A stretch of DNA of 64,000 bases, taken from the NCBI GenBank assembly GCA_017630155.1, contig JAGBVU010000005.1, forward strand, positions 62,001 through 126,000, in the 5' to 3' direction. Position numbers and translations under genes: made by a program. Under the pieces are notes generated by a model. The model made no database searches. It was not told the DNA's origin and saw only the letters and a list, made by a program, of their open reading frames with translations. Source of the DNA: Bacteroidales bacterium. GTDB taxonomy: Bacteria > Bacteroidota > Bacteroidia > Bacteroidales > UBA932. Shown in pieces: positions 60,438 through 64,000 of this stretch (position 1 is the first letter of the stretch; the number at the start of each line of letters is the position of its first letter).

Positions 60438-62469
60438 AATGGCAGGATACTTTAGGCATATTGTTTCGAAATTTGTTGCCCTGATGGCAATATCTGTTTT
60501 CGTATCATCCTGCTCGGGGATTGATGCCCCTGTCACACCTAATACCGGCAAGTACCCAGTCACAATATCTGTAGAGCAGTCTCCACTTACCAGAATATCC
60601 GAAGGGGGCAATAATGGACTTTCTCTCATCTGGAGCGAATCGGATATGTTGAGGGTGACCGCTGTAAATCAGGAGGAGAGTGCCTTTTCAAATCTGAAGG
60701 TGAGCACCCTGAGTGGAGATCCTGTAGGTAAGAAAGCCTCCTTTGCAGGCTTTGTCGCCATGGAGGATGCACCGCAGTACTGTTATTTTACATATCCGGC
60801 ATCAGATGCCATTACTGTGAATGATGGCAAGATAGTGGCAAGATATGATATCCAGGACGGAACCCACAAACCCCTTCTCTATTCCAGAGAGGTATACACT
60901 CAGAATGGTGATATTGAGTCACAACTCAAATTTGCAGGGGCAATGCTCAAAGTGACCCTTGTGAACAGGGCAGAAGGTGTCTGCAGCCTTGCATTTTTCG
61001 GCAATCAGTCTGAGAAGATATCTCCACTTACCATTACCCCAGGTGATGGTGGCGATACCTATACCATATCATCAGGAGCAGAGGCGGTATCGTTTATAAA
61101 AATACCCGTACAGCAGAATGGCCCTACATACATATCTCTCCCAACTGTGAATCTGCCACAGGGATTCAGTGTCGCCGTAATAAGAAATGTAGGGGGCGTG
61201 GAGGAGCAGTCCATCCACAGTTTCTCATTTTCCGGAGGCAATACAACCCTCGACAGAGGTGAAATATTCCCTATTGTGATAGATATGGAGGGTGAGTTTG
61301 ATCTCTCCGGATTCTCTGTCTCTGACCCTTCGTGGAGGCACGTGACCAATTCTAACGGTCTCCTCACAGGTACAGAGGTCTCTTTCAAAATGAAGAAAAG
61401 CGGACTTGCTGACTCCAGAATAGAGGAGTGGGGTGCAGAGCTTAAGGATGAGTATGGAAATACTGTCAGAACACTTATCACCACTACAGATGTAGACAAA
61501 CTGGATGGGGCTCAAGATATAGTCCTGAATGTGGCAAATGACCTTGCTTTCCTCAAGGAGGGAAGGTACTACTTCCAGCCTTACTACAAGGCCTTCGGCA
61601 GTGGCAAGCAGAGTATAGGTACTACTCGGGAGATGGTGGTGGATGCGAAGCCTGATGTAAAACTGACTATCGGTGGGTACACTTCGTATGACAAATATCT
61701 CTCAAAGGAGAAGAAGGGTGATGGCACTCTGGTGGCCAACAGCCTCTCCAACTATACCATCTATGATGTAATTGCTACCATCAACGTCGATCCAAGTGCC
61801 ATTGTATCATATGAAGTGAATATGAACAATGGTGAGGAGGTCCTAGATTGGTCCGGATCCAATAAAATAACTTTTGGAGATGGGGGTGAATTTGAGAGGG
61901 ATCCTTTCATGAAGCATACATTCTCAGCTAAAGCATCTGTCTCTCTTAAAGGAGGTATAGCACTGTCCAATATTTCTGCATCCAAAGACTTCCACCTTAC
62001 AGGACTTCCTCTTGAAGCGGACTTTTCATATGGAGCAGAAGCCTATTCAGGCTGGCACACAATAAATGGAAGTTTTAGTAGTAACTGCGTTCAGTTCAAT
62101 AAGACAGGAACAAGTGCTTTGCGCTCACCTGCCATCTATCTTCCTACAGGAAGTCTGAATGTAAAGACCCAGTTTGATGGGTGTTCTCGTGCAATGTGGG
62201 GTTCTGGTGGTGATGAAAAGAGGGATGTCTATTTTATCGCCTGCGCAGCCAATGAGGGGAGTGTAAAGTTCGGCTCAAATGTGGTAAGAGCTCATTATAA
62301 TTCCAATCATCCTGGAGCTCCGGGAGGGTATCTTGGTTTATCCCCTAAGATGACATTGACAAATTCGACACCATCACTGATGTATGCAGCAAATAACTAT
62401 CAACACTGGATTGGAAATATTATCTGTAGTGTTGTGATACATAAAGTCAAAATAGTTTACTCAGAATAA
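60424..62469 (+). CDS. Fimbrillin-like surface lipoprotein
   Basis: 681 residues; lipobox VFVSSC (Cys near residue 30). The ATG at 60424 overlaps the previous gene; an ATG at 60439 would give a shorter leader. The N-terminal half (about 35-300) has the fimbrillin/Mfa-like layout, with LSLIWSESDMLRVTA, then SFAGFVAMEDAPQYCYFTYPASD and NLPQGFSVAVIRN. The second half includes beta domains of unknown type with GFSVSDPSWRHVTN and a C-terminal region ending HKVKIVYSE. Likely an adhesin or minor fimbrial component on the outer membrane. Confidence 0.65.
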   Translation: MRRVRMAGYFRHIVSKFVALMAISVFVSSCSGIDAPVTPNTGKYPVTISVEQSPLTRISEGGNNGLSLIWSESDMLRVTAVNQEESAFSNLKVSTLSGDPVGKKASFAGFVAMEDAPQYCYFTYPASDAITVNDGKIVARYDIQDGTHKPLLYSREVYTQNGDIESQLKFAGAMLKVTLVNRAEGVCSLAFFGNQSEKISPLTITPGDGGDTYTISSGAEAVSFIKIPVQQNGPTYISLPTVNLPQGFSVAVIRNVGGVEEQSIHSFSFSGGNTTLDRGEIFPIVIDMEGEFDLSGFSVSDPSWRHVTNSNGLLTGTEVSFKMKKSGLADSRIEEWGAELKDEYGNTVRTLITTTDVDKLDGAQDIVLNVANDLAFLKEGRYYFQPYYKAFGSGKQSIGTTREMVVDAKPDVKLTIGGYTSYDKYLSKEKKGDGTLVANSLSNYTIYDVIATINVDPSAIVSYEVNMNNGEEVLDWSGSNKITFGDGGEFERDPFMKHTFSAKASVSLKGGIALSNISASKDFHLTGLPLEADFSYGAEAYSGWHTINGSFSSNCVQFNKTGTSALRSPAIYLPTGSLNVKTQFDGCSRAMWGSGGDEKRDVYFIACAANEGSVKFGSNVVRAHYNSNHPGAPGGYLGLSPKMTLTNSTPSLMYAANNYQHWIGNIICSVVIHKVKIVYSE

Positions 62470-62480
62470 AGAAAATATAC

Positions 62481-64000
62481 ATGATAAAGTATTTGAAATA
62501 TTCATTGATAGCGGCATTGGCCATCCTTCTGGCCTCCTGCACCAGGGTAGAGCCCGATGGTGACGGACTTGGTGGAGAGGCATTGCTGCAGATAGGTCTC
62601 TCTCTGGATGAGGGTGTGGTGATAACCCCCACCAGAAGTTCAGATGAGGGTGTTAAGCCGATGGACCCCGAAACTATCCCCGATGTGGACAGCCTCTATG
62701 TAGAGCTTTACCGTGAGGGGAAGCGCCTCTATTTCGGTAAATATAAAGAGGCCAAATCGAGACAGTTCAGGGTAAATGCGGGTAACTGGAGACTTCTGGC
62801 GTTTCATGGAGACTCTACCGCTTGCGGCTTTGACAAGCCATTTTTCTTTACACAGGAGGATTTTACAGTGGAAGGTGGACTCAATGACAATGGTGAGCCA
62901 AACATTACTACTGTTGAGGCTGTTGCTAAGGTGGAAAATGTGAGGATAGCTGTAAATTTTGACGAGACAGTACCAGGGTCATATTACGACTATTTCGTGA
63001 GATTTTCAAATGTCGATACCCTTGAATCGAGAGATCCTATCAAGTATAAACAGATTCTCAGATACAAAAAGGGTGAGACAAGGGATGCATATATGATGGC
63101 TACAGAGCAGCTCAAGATAGAGTTTATGGCGCAGCTTGAATATGGAGTGGAGAGTAGCTGGAAGGTGGCAAATCTCGGCACTGTGGCTGTGGCGAACAAT
63201 GACTTTCTTACGGTCAATATAAGTGTGAAAGATCCGCGGTATGGAATACTTGATGTCGATATCAAGAGAGATGAGAACATAATAAGAAAAGATTCTGAAG
63301 TGGAAATCCTGGAGGTGTGGACCCCTCAGGAGGCACCCAAAGTGGTGGCTGCAGGATTTGTGGATGGGAACCATGCTGTAGTGGAGGGTGATGAGGCTGG
63401 AAACTCTGCCGCCATATCTGTTGTGGCCAGGGGTGGTCTTGCAAACTTCTTCCTCACTTTCAACTCCTGCAACGGCCTTGATGTCCCTATCGGTGTTCCT
63501 GTTGACCTGGCGAACCCTTCGGCTGAAAATGCTGCCCATATTGCAAAACTGATGGCAGCAGGTCTTGAGTGGGATGATGATATGCTTGGCAACCGTTCAC
63601 TTACATATATGAAGATGTCTGCATTCTTCAAGAGCCTTAATGACCAGAACAGATCCATTAAGGAGGAGAAACCATTGGCATCTTTTGTGATAGAGGTGGT
63701 GGATGAAGTGGGCAAATCGACTACAGAGACACTTGTTGCCACTGCATACCCTATTGAACAGACTCTTTCAATACCTGAAGGTAGGGTGTGGTCACGAAAG
63801 ATTGTGTCACCGGAGGTGACTATCACCAGAGGTCTGGGCAAACTTTTCAGACTCCAGGTGAGCAGCGACGGTCAGAACTGGAGTGACGTTACTGGTTTTG
63901 TCAAGTTGGAAAACAATATCCTTGACTACGGAACTTTGGCAGTGGAGCCGGCTACCACATATTACTACAGGTCCATCTATAACAATAATCCCGACCTGGT
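62481..64000 (+). CDS. DUF4493 domain lipoprotein (3' end outside window)
   Basis: At least 506 residues, translated directly because the frame runs off the window. Lipobox LAILLASC (Cys at about 19). The first 200 residues fit DUF4493: LLQIGLSLDEGVV, TRSSDEG, SRQFRVNAGNWRLLAFHGDSTACGFDKPFFF and a repeat of strands after VAKVENVRIAVNFDETV. A further region with KPLASFVIEVVDEVGKS follows. It starts 11 bp after the fimbrillin-like gene and continues the same unit. Product length unknown. Confidence 0.75.
   Translation, partial: MIKYLKYSLIAALAILLASCTRVEPDGDGLGGEALLQIGLSLDEGVVITPTRSSDEGVKPMDPETIPDVDSLYVELYREGKRLYFGKYKEAKSRQFRVNAGNWRLLAFHGDSTACGFDKPFFFTQEDFTVEGGLNDNGEPNITTVEAVAKVENVRIAVNFDETVPGSYYDYFVRFSNVDTLESRDPIKYKQILRYKKGETRDAYMMATEQLKIEFMAQLEYGVESSWKVANLGTVAVANNDFLTVNISVKDPRYGILDVDIKRDENIIRKDSEVEILEVWTPQEAPKVVAAGFVDGNHAVVEGDEAGNSAAISVVARGGLANFFLTFNSCNGLDVPIGVPVDLANPSAENAAHIAKLMAAGLEWDDDMLGNRSLTYMKMSAFFKSLNDQNRSIKEEKPLASFVIEVVDEVGKSTTETLVATAYPIEQTLSIPEGRVWSRKIVSPEVTITRGLGKLFRLQVSSDGQNWSDVTGFVKLENNILDYGTLAVEPATTYYYRSIYNNNPDL

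Overview
The window is a Bacteroidales chromosome segment, probably from a gut or rumen lineage. The evidence is the repeated TAnnTTTG -7 promoter boxes (several with an upstream TTTG), weak Shine-Dalgarno signals, SusC-style TonB receptor architecture, DUF4493, fimbrillin and BACON surface lipoproteins, WbqC, DUF3078 and DUF2490 family proteins, and lpxD-lpxC-lpxA next to rimP-nusA-infB. No 16S rRNA is present, so the genus cannot be named.

Layout. 1-12.9 kb, minus strand: a sigma-54-dependent tripartite ABC efflux locus, read from the right as tolC, a MacA/HlyD adaptor, MacB-type permease III, a terminator, a 600-bp non-coding stretch, permease II, the ATPase, permease I, and a truncated NtrC-class response regulator. 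Two sigma-54 promoters, one before tolC and one before permease II, carry pairs of the same 17-bp inverted repeat at identical distances (-90 and -111) from the predicted starts, so both halves look co-controlled by one enhancer-binding protein. Two homologous GC-rich hairpin elements with a G-quadruplex-capable head lie in this locus.

12.9-32.7 kb: housekeeping genes: folP, tmk, a DoxX-like membrane protein, infB-nusA-rimP (a one-domain RimP), lpxD-lpxC-lpxA (LpxC without the FabZ half often fused to it in this phylum), wbqC-like, a FadL-like porin, a Tyr-rich lipoprotein, proS, a conserved hypothetical, a DUF3078 barrel, tilS and sppA. 32.7-35.9 kb: a probable metal (copper-like) acquisition trio: a His/Cys-rich exported protein, a TonB receptor and a periplasmic HMA protein. 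35.9-42.1 kb: a GH9-deacetylase fusion, NfnAB, hisS and an initiator tRNA.

42.1-45.7 kb: a small AT-rich island bounded by a 42-bp direct repeat made of the end of tRNA-fMet plus its terminator. It carries a NADAR-family protein with a helical insertion, two exported proteins of unknown function and a beheaded tyrosine integrase. 45.7-58.1 kb: GntP-type permease, LMW phosphatase, DUF1295 membrane protein, nitroreductase, a spermidine-synthase-like methyltransferase, a GH18/M14/serine-hydrolase run, a DUF2490 protein, and an acyl-CoA synthetase with an AraC regulator. 58.1-64 kb: a surface lipoprotein cluster (BACON/Big2, DUF4493-like, fimbrillin-like, DUF4493), cut by the window end.

All assignments were made by reading motifs; no database search was run.
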